A stretch of 40,644 nt of DNA, taken from Vicinamibacteria bacterium (GTDB lineage: Bacteria > Acidobacteriota > Vicinamibacteria > Vicinamibacterales > UBA2999). Shown one piece after another: positions 15,605-24,212 of the stretch; within the stretch, counting starts at the first letter, position 1; every line of letters starts with the position of its first letter. A program made the position numbers and the translations under genes. Where the stretch lies: positions 1-40,644 of the forward strand of contig JAICQE010000014.1 of the NCBI GenBank assembly GCA_025938035.1, read 5' to 3'. A model generated the notes under the pieces. It saw nothing but the letters and a program-made list of their open reading frames with translations. It did not search any database and was not told the DNA's origin.

Positions 15605-18418
15605 ATGACCCCTTCGCACATGCCGATCGTGCCGGCGCCGCACCGGCTGTGGCGCTCGCTCCGCTTCTGGATCAACGTCGCGGGCCTGTGGCTGCTCGCT
15701 GCCGCTGTGCCGCCGCTGATCGTCCGCTACTGGTTCATGGACGGCGTCGGTCATGCTGCCGTCTTCTGGACGAACTTTTCGGCCCAGGCGGCCTTGTTCG
15801 CCCTCGGCCTCATCGTCTTCGCCACGGGGTTCGTTTGGCCCCTCCGCACCTACGCCGTATCTCCATCGCTTCGGCGCGGAGCGCTTCACGCAGGAATCTG
15901 GATAGGCCTGTTCGCCGGATGGTTGTGGGCCGACCGCTATCAGGACTACCTGCTCGCCTGGCACGGCGGATCGTTCGGCGAGGTCGATCCGGTATTCGGC
16001 AAGGACGTGGGCTTCTACGTCTTCGTCATGCCAGCCGTGCAGACGACGCGGCTGGCGATTCTATGGTGGGGGATCGTGGCGTGTATTGGAGCCCTCATCG
16101 GCAGGTTCGACGAACTGCAATCACGCGGCGTGTTCGCCGATCGAGAAGCACCCGCGCTGTCGAGGCTGACGCGTCTCGTCACCGGCTGGGTCAACGGTGC
16201 GCTGACCGTTGTCGGCTTGTCGCTGGTGGCGCAGACGTTCCTTGCGCGTTACGCGCTGCTGGTCAAGGACAACGGACTGACGGGCGTTCGGACCGGTGCG
16301 TCGTACGTCGACGTCGAGGGGTTGTTTTCGACGTTGAACTTCATCTACACCTCGACGGTCGTTGAACTGGCCATCATGGGCATCGGCGGCTACGCGCTGC
16401 AGCAGATCGCCCGCTACCACCTGTCCGGCCGTCTTCATGTTCGCCCGATCGCCGGCGCCATCGCCACGCTGCTGGCCGTCGACCTCACATTCTTTCTGGC
16501 GGTCACTGTCCGAACCCACGTCTTCGTCGCCCCGAACGAACCGACTATTCAGGTGCCCTATATCGCGCGCCACATTGCGGCGACGACTCGCGGCTATCGG
16601 CTCGATCGGATCGAGACCGTCGACTGGCGGCCGCCGGAGAGGCCGCTGAGTGTCGAGCGGCTGATGGCCAGCGCGACGGTGCGCAACGCGCCGCTGCTCC
16701 CCGGCTGGGTCAGCTCGCTCGAGGAGCCTCCGGACATCCAGCACTTCGAGCGAATCCGCACGAGTGAATCGACCATGGTGTACGGGCCGATGCTGCAGGT
16801 GTTCGAGCAGGAGCAGCAACTGCGCCCCTACTACAAGTTCATTTCCGTGGACAACGTTCGTTATGCGCTGGACGGCAGGAAGCAGATGTTCGTCAGCGCG
16901 GTGCGCGAGCTGCCCTCACGCGGATTCGCCGGCCCCAAACAGTGGCTCTCACACTGGGGCAGCGCGGCGATGATGCTCACGCATGGCCTGGGGCTGGTGA
17001 TGAGCCCGGTCAACGAGATGCGTGCGGAAGGCGGGCCGGCCTACGCGTCGGCGAGTGTGCCGCCGCAGTCGACCCATTCGGCCTTCGACGTCGAGCCGCG
17101 GATCTACTTCGGCGAGGGTGCGAAAGACGATTACATTCTGACCGGCGTGCGCCACCTGCGCGAGCTCGATTACGCCACCACGCAGTTCCGCAGTGAGTCC
17201 GTGTACGACCCGCCGCAGCAGACCGGCATTGCCGTCGACTCGTGGTTCAAGCGCATCGTGCTTGCGCTCTACACGGGAGACGTGAACGAGTTCCTCTTCT
17301 CGACCTTCATCGACTACCGAACGAGCCACGCGCACGTCTTCCGCACGCCGATGCAGCGGGTCTCGACGGTGGCGCCTTTCCTCTTTCTCGACAGCAACGT
17401 CTTCGCGTTTGCGGCGGACCGCCAGGTGCTGTGGATGGTGAACGCGCTGACGACCAGCGATGCCTACCCGTACTCGTTCCACGAACAGCTGGGCGACAAG
17501 GCGGACGAGCGCGCGGTCGAGACGTTCCCGGAACGGCGGGTCAACTACGCGGAAGATTCCGTCAAGGTCACGATGGACGCGTATACAGGGGCGCTTCATT
17601 TCTATCAGCTGCGCGACGATCCCATTGTCGCCGCCTGGGCGCGCGTCTATCCCGGACTGTTCGAAGCCGCCTCGGCGATGCCGTCAGCGGTCGAAGATCA
17701 GCTGACGTATCCGTTGCAGTGGTTCCACATCCAGTTCGACGACATCTACAAGCGGTATCACCAGACGCACCCGATCGAGTTCTACAACGCCGAGGACCTG
17801 TGGGACGACGCCGACGAGGTCATCGGCTCCATCGGACGCGGTCTCGTCGAGTTCGGGACGGGCGATCAGATGACCTTTTCGTACGAGGGTTATCAGATGC
17901 TGCTCGATCCGGCCGACGTGCCCGCGGCAGCCGGGCTCGGCCCGCCAGGTGCGCTCCAGTACGCCACGGTGATGCCGTTCACTCCCGAAGGTGCGCGCAA
18001 TCTTCGTTCGCTGGTCGTGGCGCTGCAGGACCGCGGTCAGTACGGACGGCTGTTGAATCTGCGCATCCCTCAGGGCGTCTTCCTGACCGGACCGGAACAG
18101 GCGGACACGCTGATCGATGACGACGCCCAGGTGAACCAGCAGATCACGCTCTGGGTTCGGCATGGGTCCGAGGTTGTCCGTGGGCACACGCTGCTGCTGC
18201 CGGTCGGCGGCGACGTGCTCTACATCGAGCCGCTGTGGGTCACGTCGCTGCAGAACGAGCTGCCGCAGATCAAGCTCGTGTCCGTTGTCTATCGCAACCG
18301 CACGGCGATGGGAACGACGCTGGCGAGTGCCCTGCGGCAGCTTGGCGTCTCCGAGGCGGACGAGCAGCGCGGCAGCGAGCTGCCGTGGTTCGACGACGCG
18401 CAGGCGAAGGGGCGGTAA
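15605..18418 (+). CDS. UPF0182 family giant membrane protein, copy A
   Basis: The 937-residue protein belongs to UPF0182 (PF03699, COG1615), conserved membrane proteins of unknown function. About seven transmembrane segments fill roughly the first 310 residues, beginning with FWINVAGLWLLAAAVPPLIV. A long extracytoplasmic region follows with strongly conserved family stretches: QHFERIRTSESTMVYGP, RYALDGRKQMFVSAVREL, EPRIYFGEG, SWFKRIVLALYTGD and FHIQFDDIYKRYHQTHPIEF. It is closely related in length and sequence to the gene at 19659, with the same motif order. ATG 15605 lies eight bases after the RTX-like stop with no visible ribosome site, suggesting translation coupled to the upstream gene. 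The next gene starts two bases after its stop. No enzymatic motif is recognised. Confidence 0.93.
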   Translation: MTPSHMPIVPAPHRLWRSLRFWINVAGLWLLAAAVPPLIVRYWFMDGVGHAAVFWTNFSAQAALFALGLIVFATGFVWPLRTYAVSPSLRRGALHAGIWIGLFAGWLWADRYQDYLLAWHGGSFGEVDPVFGKDVGFYVFVMPAVQTTRLAILWWGIVACIGALIGRFDELQSRGVFADREAPALSRLTRLVTGWVNGALTVVGLSLVAQTFLARYALLVKDNGLTGVRTGASYVDVEGLFSTLNFIYTSTVVELAIMGIGGYALQQIARYHLSGRLHVRPIAGAIATLLAVDLTFFLAVTVRTHVFVAPNEPTIQVPYIARHIAATTRGYRLDRIETVDWRPPERPLSVERLMASATVRNAPLLPGWVSSLEEPPDIQHFERIRTSESTMVYGPMLQVFEQEQQLRPYYKFISVDNVRYALDGRKQMFVSAVRELPSRGFAGPKQWLSHWGSAAMMLTHGLGLVMSPVNEMRAEGGPAYASASVPPQSTHSAFDVEPRIYFGEGAKDDYILTGVRHLRELDYATTQFRSESVYDPPQQTGIAVDSWFKRIVLALYTGDVNEFLFSTFIDYRTSHAHVFRTPMQRVSTVAPFLFLDSNVFAFAADRQVLWMVNALTTSDAYPYSFHEQLGDKADERAVETFPERRVNYAEDSVKVTMDAYTGALHFYQLRDDPIVAAWARVYPGLFEAASAMPSAVEDQLTYPLQWFHIQFDDIYKRYHQTHPIEFYNAEDLWDDADEVIGSIGRGLVEFGTGDQMTFSYEGYQMLLDPADVPAAAGLGPPGALQYATVMPFTPEGARNLRSLVVALQDRGQYGRLLNLRIPQGVFLTGPEQADTLIDDDAQVNQQITLWVRHGSEVVRGHTLLLPVGGDVLYIEPLWVTSLQNELPQIKLVSVVYRNRTAMGTTLASALRQLGVSEADEQRGSELPWFDDAQAKGR

Positions 18419-18420
18419 AC

Positions 18421-19662
18421 ATGAGCAACCAAGGTTCGACTGGCGGGACATACCTGGGCGTCTCCATCGCCTGGTCGTACGCGTTCGCGATCCTGCTGAT
18501 GGTCTTTGTCTTCACCATCCTCGTGCCGGATGCGGACGGCCCATCACCGTGGGATGGCCAGGCGTTCCGCGCGGGCGTGCTGGAGATGGCCGCCAACTTC
18601 CGCATTCTGGACGAGCTCGCGGATCTCGGCATCGTGAAGGTGGCCGATGTCGGCGACGGGTGGCTCAACGTCGATCTCGATCTGATCGGCGTGTCCGATC
18701 GCCGGTTCGGCGGCTCCGCGTTCGTGCTCGCCATCGTGTTCGCGCTGGTCTCGCTGCTTCTGCGCGGCATCCGCCAGCGTTTTCTCGCGCGCCACTTTCA
18801 TGGCCAGCCGTCGCGCGGCCCAATCGTCGGCTACTTCTTTGGCCGCGGCTTGAACCTGTTCTTTCCATTCGGACCGGGTGAGCTCGGGTCGGCTCAGGCG
18901 CTGACGGACGGAGGCGTTTCGCCGGACACTGCCGCAACCGTCGTGTTTCATAACCGTCTGTTCGAACTCATGGCCATCGTGCTGGTGCTGGCTGCCGGCG
19001 TGCTGTATCTCGGCTGGGAAGGAGCGGTGTGGCCGCTGTGCCTCGCACTGGTTCTGGTTGCCGCGGTCGTGTCCTTGACGCGGCCCCTTGGTGATGCCGC
19101 GTCGCCCGCGGGAAGCCCTGTTCGTTACCTGTGGCGCGTGTTCAATGGCCGCGAGGTCGCAGCGGCGCTGCGGCGGTTTTCCGCCACGCCGGGGTTGCTG
19201 GCCGGGCTGACGATCCTCTCGGTAGTGGCGCTTGCGGTGGAGACGCTCGCGTACTGGTGCATCAAGCAGGCGTTTTCGTCCCCGCTCGACGACTACATCC
19301 TCATGAAAGACCTGCCGTTCGTCCACTTTGCAATCGCGATCGCCGTTGCGGCCACGACGCGTGTGCTGCCGTTTACGTTCGCGAGCATCGGCATTTACGA
19401 AGTCGTCTCCGTGGCGATGTTCCGTGTGTTCGACGAAGGGTTCCTCGCGGGCACGAGCGTCGCGCTCCTGGATTCGCTGCTCATCAACGGCATCAGCGCG
19501 CTGACCTTCATCGTCGTCCTCTGGCTCGGACGCTGTCCGAGCGCGTTCGAAACGTGGCGCGCGTTCGTCCAGCAGTCGCGCGTCGCTGCTGGATATCCGC
19601 CTGAAGGCGGACTCCCCGTGGAGTCCGGCTTCAGCCGGATTGTCGAGGCGGAGCGGTCATGA
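18421..19662 (+). CDS. Flippase-like integral membrane protein (PF03706 type)
   Basis: The 413-residue polytopic membrane protein resembles the lysylphosphatidylglycerol synthase transmembrane / AglD-like flippase family (PF03706). The diagnostic stretch is GRGLNLFFPFGPGELGSAQAL (about residues 141-161) with the following VVFHNRLFELMAI. About eight hydrophobic segments are visible. There is no soluble aminoacyl-transferase domain, so it is more likely a lipid or lipid-linked-sugar translocator or partner than a synthase. ATG 18421 follows the UPF0182-A stop by two bases and is preceded by AAGGGGCGG. The gene ends in an ATGA overlap with UPF0182-B. The last 26 residues (about GYPPEGG onward) are encoded by a double REP-like palindrome and look added. 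The family assignment is moderate because similarity is in one region. Confidence 0.78.
   Translation: MSNQGSTGGTYLGVSIAWSYAFAILLMVFVFTILVPDADGPSPWDGQAFRAGVLEMAANFRILDELADLGIVKVADVGDGWLNVDLDLIGVSDRRFGGSAFVLAIVFALVSLLLRGIRQRFLARHFHGQPSRGPIVGYFFGRGLNLFFPFGPGELGSAQALTDGGVSPDTAATVVFHNRLFELMAIVLVLAAGVLYLGWEGAVWPLCLALVLVAAVVSLTRPLGDAASPAGSPVRYLWRVFNGREVAAALRRFSATPGLLAGLTILSVVALAVETLAYWCIKQAFSSPLDDYILMKDLPFVHFAIAIAVAATTRVLPFTFASIGIYEVVSVAMFRVFDEGFLAGTSVALLDSLLINGISALTFIVVLWLGRCPSAFETWRAFVQQSRVAAGYPPEGGLPVESGFSRIVEAERS
19596..19639 (+). repeat. Double REP-like palindrome inside a coding region
   Basis: TCCGCCTGAAGGCGGA (19596-19611) and TCCGGCTTCAGCCGGA (19624-19639) are two perfect 16-base palindromes. 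They flank CTCCCCGTGGAG, whose ends are also complementary. The first shares its core with the intergenic REP-like family. The whole unit is in frame at the 3' end of the flippase-like gene and 20 bases before the next start codon. Confidence 0.85.
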
Positions 19663-22600
19663 GCCCCCTGCAGGCGCGGATCCCGCGCCCCTCGACGTTG
19701 TGGACGCCGCTGGCGTTCTGGATCTGGGTATTCGTGGTCATCGTATCGGTCGACGCGCTGCCGCATTTGTTCGTGCAGTACTGGTTCAATCAGAGCCTCG
19801 GTTATCGCGCGCTGTTCTGGACCAACCTGCAGATGGAGGTGGGCCTGTTTGCGGCCGGCCTCATTCTTTTCACGGCGGTGACGGTGCTGCCGGTGTGGAT
19901 ATTCCGTATCAGCGGGCTGCCTAAACGAATCCTGGTGAACACCGGTGTGTGGGCTGGTGTCGCCGCTGGATGGGTCATGGCCGGCACGTATCAGCAGTTC
20001 CTGCTTGCGTCGCACGGCGTTCCATTCGGCCAGGCGGATCCGGTGTTCGGCAACGACATCGGGCTGTATGTGTACACGCTGCCGGCGGTTCGAACGTCGC
20101 TCACGATGCTGGAGTCCGCGTTCGCACTTGGCATCGTCGCGGCGTGCGCGGCACGCTGGACGTCGCTGATTACCTCCCAACGGCAGGTGTGGCGCCTGTC
20201 GCTGCGCATGACCATTGGCGCGTTCGCCACTCCGTACGTCACTGTTCTGCTGCTGCTGGCCGGACTCGTGCGGACGGCGGAAATCGTCCTGCAGCGGTAC
20301 GCCCTGCTGGTGACAGACAACGCGGCAACAGGCGTTCGCACCGGCCCCGCCTACGTGGATGTCGTCGGCGCCATCTCGAGCCTCAATCGCATTCACGTGC
20401 TCGCGTTTGCCGCAGCCGCAGGCACCGTTCTGATCGTTGTCACCCTCCTTCGGCTGCATCGTGAGTACCGCGCGGTTGCCGAGGAACCCGGCCGCGTCCG
20501 CCCGCAGTGGTCGTTCGTGCGGACCTGTTGGATGGCCGCGGCTCTGGTCGCGCTGCCCGTCGTCTTCTCCCTCGCGGTCATCGTCCGCCAGTGGATTTTC
20601 GTGACGCCCAACGAGCCACACATCCAGAGAGACTTCATTGCCCGCCATATCGACGCGACCAGGCGTGGATACCGTCTGGAACGCGTCGAAGTGCACGAAT
20701 GGACTCCTCCGGACAAGCCGCTGACGGCCGACGCCCTGCTGTCGAGCCGCACGGTGCAGAACGCGCCGCTGCTCCCAAGCTGGGTCTCGTCGCTGGAGCA
20801 GCCGCCGGACGTGCAGCATTTCGAACGGATCAGGACGTCGAAGTCGACGATGGTCTTCGGTCCGCTGCTGCAGATCTACAAGCAGCAGCAGCAGCTCCGC
20901 CCGTACTACGACTTCCTGTCGGTCGACGGCGTCCGCTACACCGTGAACGGCGAGAAGCGGATGTTTGCCAGCGCGGTGCGTGAGCTGCCATCGCTGGCAC
21001 TGGTCGGCCAGAAAGAATGGCTGAAGTACTGGGGCAGTTCCGCCCTGCAGTTTACGCACGGCATGGGACTGGTCATGAGTCCGGTCCATCAGGTGACGGA
21101 AACCGGCGAGCCGACCTACGCGGCCAAGAACGTTCCACCCGACGTCGGCGACGCGGCGTTGACGCACGAGCCGCGCATCTATATCGGCGAGGGGATGAAG
21201 GATGAGTACGTCCTGACCAACGCGCGCGGGCTGCGCGAGTTCGACTATGCGACCTCCCAGTCGCGCGAGGAGTTCAGCGCGCCGGCGGCTGCGCAGAACG
21301 GCATCCTGCTCGATTCGTGGCTCAAGCGTGTCGTCTTTGCCGTCTACACACGCGACTTCACCGCATTCCTGTTCTCGAACTATATCGACATGAACACGAC
21401 GCGCGTGCACATCCGTCGCACGCCCGTGTCGCGCGCCCGCGCCCTGGCGCCGTTTCTGTTCCTCGACACCAACAGCTATGCGTTCGTGGCGGACGGCCGG
21501 GTGGTCTGGATGATCAACGGCCTGACGACCACCGATCAGTACCCGTATTCCTTCCGGGAAGTCCTTGGCGACAAGGCCGACGAGCGCGCTGTCGAGAGAT
21601 TTCCAGAACGCGTCATCAACTACGCCGAAGATTCGATGAAGATCACGATCGACGCATACAGCGGCCGGGTCCGCATCTTCCGGATTGCCGACGATCCGAT
21701 CGCCCGCACCTGGGCCCACGTCTATCCGGAGCTGTTCGAACCGCGCAGCGCCATGCCGTCTTCGGTGGCCGCGCAGTTGACGTACCCGCTGCAATGGTTC
21801 CACGTGCAGTTCGACGATATCTACAAGCGGTATCACCAGCACGACCCGATCCAGTTCTACAACGTGGAGGATCTGTGGGACGACGCCGATGAAACGCTGG
21901 GTTCGCTCGGCCGCGGCTTGAGCAGCTTCGGCACGGGCGATCAGATGACGTTCTCCTACGAGGGATATAACGTGCTGCTCGATCCCGCGGACATGCCGAA
22001 GGGCGTCGACATCGGCAGGCCGGGACAGCTGCAGTACGCGATGCTGATGCCGTTCACGCCCGAGGCAGCGCGCAACCTCCGCTCGCTGATCGTCGCCCTG
22101 CAGGATCCCGAGGGCTACGGACGGTTACTCAGCCTGCAAATCCCGCAGGGAACATTCGTCCCGGGCCCCGAACAGGTCGACGCCTACGTCGACAACGATC
22201 GGCCGGTGCACCAGCAGGTGACGATGTGGATCCGGCACGCGTCGGAGGTGCTGCGCGGCAGCACGCTGCTGCTGCCCGTCGGGGGTGACCTGATGTACGT
22301 CGAGACGGTGTGGGTCAACTCGCTGCAAAATGACCTGCCGCAGCTGAAGCTCGTGGCGGTGCGCTATCACGATCGGATTACCTCCGCCGCGACGCTCACG
22401 GAAGCCATCAGCAAGCGAAACCTGTTCGGCAGGGAGGGGCAGGACCTGTGGGCGTCGGGTCCGCTACCAGAGGCTGAGCAGCAGCAGCGAGACGGCGAGC
22501 GTGGGTATGGTCGCCACGACTCCGACGCGAACAAATTGACGCAGCGCGACGACCACGCCGCGCCGCCGGCAGCAGTCAAGCCACAGCAGACCGGCCAGCG

Positions 22601-22682
22601 ATCCGACGGGGAGCAGCCGCGGCCCAAGGTCGCCGCCGACCAGGACAGCGAGAAACTCGCGCGTTCCCGCCTCGGGCCGTAG
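19659..22682 (+). CDS. UPF0182 family giant membrane protein, copy B
   Basis: The 1007-residue paralogue of the gene at 15605 has the same plan: about seven N-terminal membrane segments, then a long exposed region with QHFERIRTSKSTMVFGP, RYTVNGEKRMFASAVREL, EPRIYIGEG, SWLKRVVFAVYTRD and FHVQFDDIYKRYHQHDPIQF. Start ATG 19659 overlaps the flippase-like stop by four bases (ATGA). Homology with copy A ends near residue 915 (AISKRNLFGREGQDLW). The last 80 or so residues are Gln, Asp and Arg-rich, and they are read antisense through the end of the convergent ArsB-type gene, overlapping it by 219 bases. A lost ancestral stop is the simplest explanation. Function unknown; likely works with copy A and the membrane protein between them. 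Confidence 0.92.
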   Translation: MSPLQARIPRPSTLWTPLAFWIWVFVVIVSVDALPHLFVQYWFNQSLGYRALFWTNLQMEVGLFAAGLILFTAVTVLPVWIFRISGLPKRILVNTGVWAGVAAGWVMAGTYQQFLLASHGVPFGQADPVFGNDIGLYVYTLPAVRTSLTMLESAFALGIVAACAARWTSLITSQRQVWRLSLRMTIGAFATPYVTVLLLLAGLVRTAEIVLQRYALLVTDNAATGVRTGPAYVDVVGAISSLNRIHVLAFAAAAGTVLIVVTLLRLHREYRAVAEEPGRVRPQWSFVRTCWMAAALVALPVVFSLAVIVRQWIFVTPNEPHIQRDFIARHIDATRRGYRLERVEVHEWTPPDKPLTADALLSSRTVQNAPLLPSWVSSLEQPPDVQHFERIRTSKSTMVFGPLLQIYKQQQQLRPYYDFLSVDGVRYTVNGEKRMFASAVRELPSLALVGQKEWLKYWGSSALQFTHGMGLVMSPVHQVTETGEPTYAAKNVPPDVGDAALTHEPRIYIGEGMKDEYVLTNARGLREFDYATSQSREEFSAPAAAQNGILLDSWLKRVVFAVYTRDFTAFLFSNYIDMNTTRVHIRRTPVSRARALAPFLFLDTNSYAFVADGRVVWMINGLTTTDQYPYSFREVLGDKADERAVERFPERVINYAEDSMKITIDAYSGRVRIFRIADDPIARTWAHVYPELFEPRSAMPSSVAAQLTYPLQWFHVQFDDIYKRYHQHDPIQFYNVEDLWDDADETLGSLGRGLSSFGTGDQMTFSYEGYNVLLDPADMPKGVDIGRPGQLQYAMLMPFTPEAARNLRSLIVALQDPEGYGRLLSLQIPQGTFVPGPEQVDAYVDNDRPVHQQVTMWIRHASEVLRGSTLLLPVGGDLMYVETVWVNSLQNDLPQLKLVAVRYHDRITSAATLTEAISKRNLFGREGQDLWASGPLPEAEQQQRDGERGYGRHDSDANKLTQRDDHAAPPAAVKPQQTGQRSDGEQPRPKVAADQDSEKLARSRLGP

Positions 22683-23720
22683 ATCGAGCGCCAGCGTGTT
22701 CATCAACGCCATCGGATGGTTGTTGAGGACAGCCGACCCTACCGCTGCGGTCGCGCCAAGCAGGGCCACACTTGCGTTCCGATACCAGGAAGCGAGGTAG
22801 TCGACCAGGCCCACGTTTCGCAGCCCGGTCGCGAGCACCAGCATCGCCGGCAGGAAGATCGCGACTTCCCATGCGATACCGCGCCGCAGCAGATGCGCAG
22901 GACTGGTCCCGTCACGATGTGCCACCCACAGCGCGGCAGCGGCTCCGAGACATGAGACGAGCCACGTCGACGAATCGCTGATGACCGCCGCCACCGGGTA
23001 GCTGCCAAGCACGATCAGGAGGAGGCACAGCATCCGCCGCTGTGCGGTCGTGGCAACGGGCGTGGGTGACCGATCGTCTGCTGGCTTCGCCGCCGCCAGA
23101 TCAGCGCGGAACACCCAGCGCAACACCCCGAACGTCACCAGTGAGCCGATCACCGAGATCGGCAGCATCGTCGACGCATAGGCATTGAAGTTGAGGCCGG
23201 CATAGGAGGCGACGATCACGTTCATTGGATTCGAAACGACGAACGGGGCGACGCCGGCCGACATGAACACCGCGAACGCGAACGCCAGCAGCAGACGCGG
23301 CTGATCCGGGTAGCGCACTGTCACGAACGTGAGCACGAGGGGCGTCAGCAGCAGGATCGCGGCGTCGTTATTGAGAAGTGCGGCGGTGACAAAGCCGAGG
23401 AGAAACACACCGGCGTACAACCGCCCGGTGCTGCCGGCTGTCCGCGCAAAGGCCAGGTAGGCCAGGCGATCGATGGCGCCGACACGCGCCGCCGCCGCCG
23501 TCGTGATCATGATGGCGAGAATAGTGAGAAGTGGCCGCCAGAGCATCCGGCCGACCGCCGCGACGTCCTCCGGTGAGACGGTGTTCGACACCAGCAGGAG
23601 CGCGGCGCCCGCCGTCGTGGCGACCGCCGGTCCGATGCGAAGGCGGACACCTAAGCGCGGCCGTGTGACCGACAGGGTGACCGCGAGAGCGAATGTCGAG
23701 CAGGCAAAAAGGGTCTGCAC
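22464..23720 (-). CDS. ArsB/NhaD-superfamily anion permease, ArsB-like
   Basis: The 418-residue protein has about eleven hydrophobic segments and the motif set of the arsenite-antiporter branch of the ion-transporter superfamily. These are LLNNDAAILLLTPLVLTFV (about 113-131), VVSNPMNVIVASYAGLNF (about 160-177), VLNNHPMALMNTLAL and GGDLGPRLLPVGSLAGLLWL near the end. This is the pattern of ArsB, which exports arsenite, but substitutions such as NNHP leave the substrate open. No arsR, arsC or arsM gene is adjacent, which argues against a dedicated arsenic operon. Start codon GTG 23720 is preceded by GGGGCG. Its 3' end overlaps the UPF0182-B tail on the other strand. Without the arsenic context I leave the symbol blank. 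Confidence 0.88.
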   Translation of the reverse strand: MQTLFACSTFALAVTLSVTRPRLGVRLRIGPAVATTAGAALLLVSNTVSPEDVAAVGRMLWRPLLTILAIMITTAAAARVGAIDRLAYLAFARTAGSTGRLYAGVFLLGFVTAALLNNDAAILLLTPLVLTFVTVRYPDQPRLLLAFAFAVFMSAGVAPFVVSNPMNVIVASYAGLNFNAYASTMLPISVIGSLVTFGVLRWVFRADLAAAKPADDRSPTPVATTAQRRMLCLLLIVLGSYPVAAVISDSSTWLVSCLGAAAALWVAHRDGTSPAHLLRRGIAWEVAIFLPAMLVLATGLRNVGLVDYLASWYRNASVALLGATAAVGSAVLNNHPMALMNTLALDLRPEAGTREFLAVLVGGDLGPRLLPVGSLAGLLWLDCCRRRGVVVALRQFVRVGVVATIPTLAVSLLLLSLW

Positions 23721-23744
23721 GCAGCGCCCCGTTTCGCGATGCGG

Positions 23745-24200
23745 CTATTTTGCCTCTGCCGGTGTGGCCGCGGCGGGCGTCGGTGCCGGAGGCGGCGGGG
23801 GGTTCAGCGTCACGCGAAAGTCGTTCGCGCCGGAACAGTCGCCCACATACGCGTTTTCCTTTGGCTGATGCACGAGCATGCACGTCAGGACCTGGTCGCC
23901 CACGGGTACTGTGAACGTCAAACGCCCGTCGGCGAGGGCAATCGCACTCACCTCGTTCATGTTGTTCTGATTTTGTCCGAAGCTCACGCTGAGCAGCTCA
24001 CCGCTGCCGCCGCGCCAGGCGACATGCGGGTCCGCGACCTTCCTGACGACCAGAACACGAGGCTGACGATTCTGATTACCCGTGTTCAACCGAACGGCGA
24101 AGCCGTTCCAGTTGCCAAGCGGTAACTCGTCTGCCCGGGCTTCGTGTGGAAACGCGGCGGCAAGGGCGGCGGCAACGATCAGGGTGCTGACGATCCTCAT
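23745..24200 (-). CDS. Small secreted protein of unknown function (151 aa)
   Basis: The product has a clear signal peptide (MRIVSTLIVAAALAAAFPHEARA, cleavage after ARA) and a compact mature part of about 100 residues, opening with LGNWNGFAVRLNTG and containing alternating beta-strand-like segments. It ends in a Pro/Ala-rich tail (NPPPPPAPTPAAATPAEAK) that probably extends from the fold or anchors to the wall region. One Cys pair is possible (VLTCMLV and GDCSG). GGAGCG lies about six bases before ATG 24200. It starts 12 bases after the DUF1501 gene and is probably the last gene of that operon, since the permease behind it is also close (24 bases). I do not recognise the family. Confidence 0.8.
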   Translation of the reverse strand: MRIVSTLIVAAALAAAFPHEARADELPLGNWNGFAVRLNTGNQNRQPRVLVVRKVADPHVAWRGGSGELLSVSFGQNQNNMNEVSAIALADGRLTFTVPVGDQVLTCMLVHQPKENAYVGDCSGANDFRVTLNPPPPPAPTPAAATPAEAK

Positions 24201-24212
24201 GATTCGCTCCGA

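Noticed and set aside
19395..21842. 815-residue minus-strand open frame opposite UPF0182-B
   Set aside because: The forward strand encodes a clear UPF0182 paralogue; the reverse frame is rich in Arg, Gln, His and Asp and shows no domain.
23632..23650. GAAGGCGGACAC resembling the REP-like tail inside the permease gene
   Set aside because: The palindromic left arm is missing and the coding sequence reads through normally, so chance similarity is more likely.
22464..23720. Arsenic-resistance operon
   Set aside because: Only the ArsB-like permease is present; no arsR, arsC or arsM-like gene adjoins it, so an operon is not claimed.
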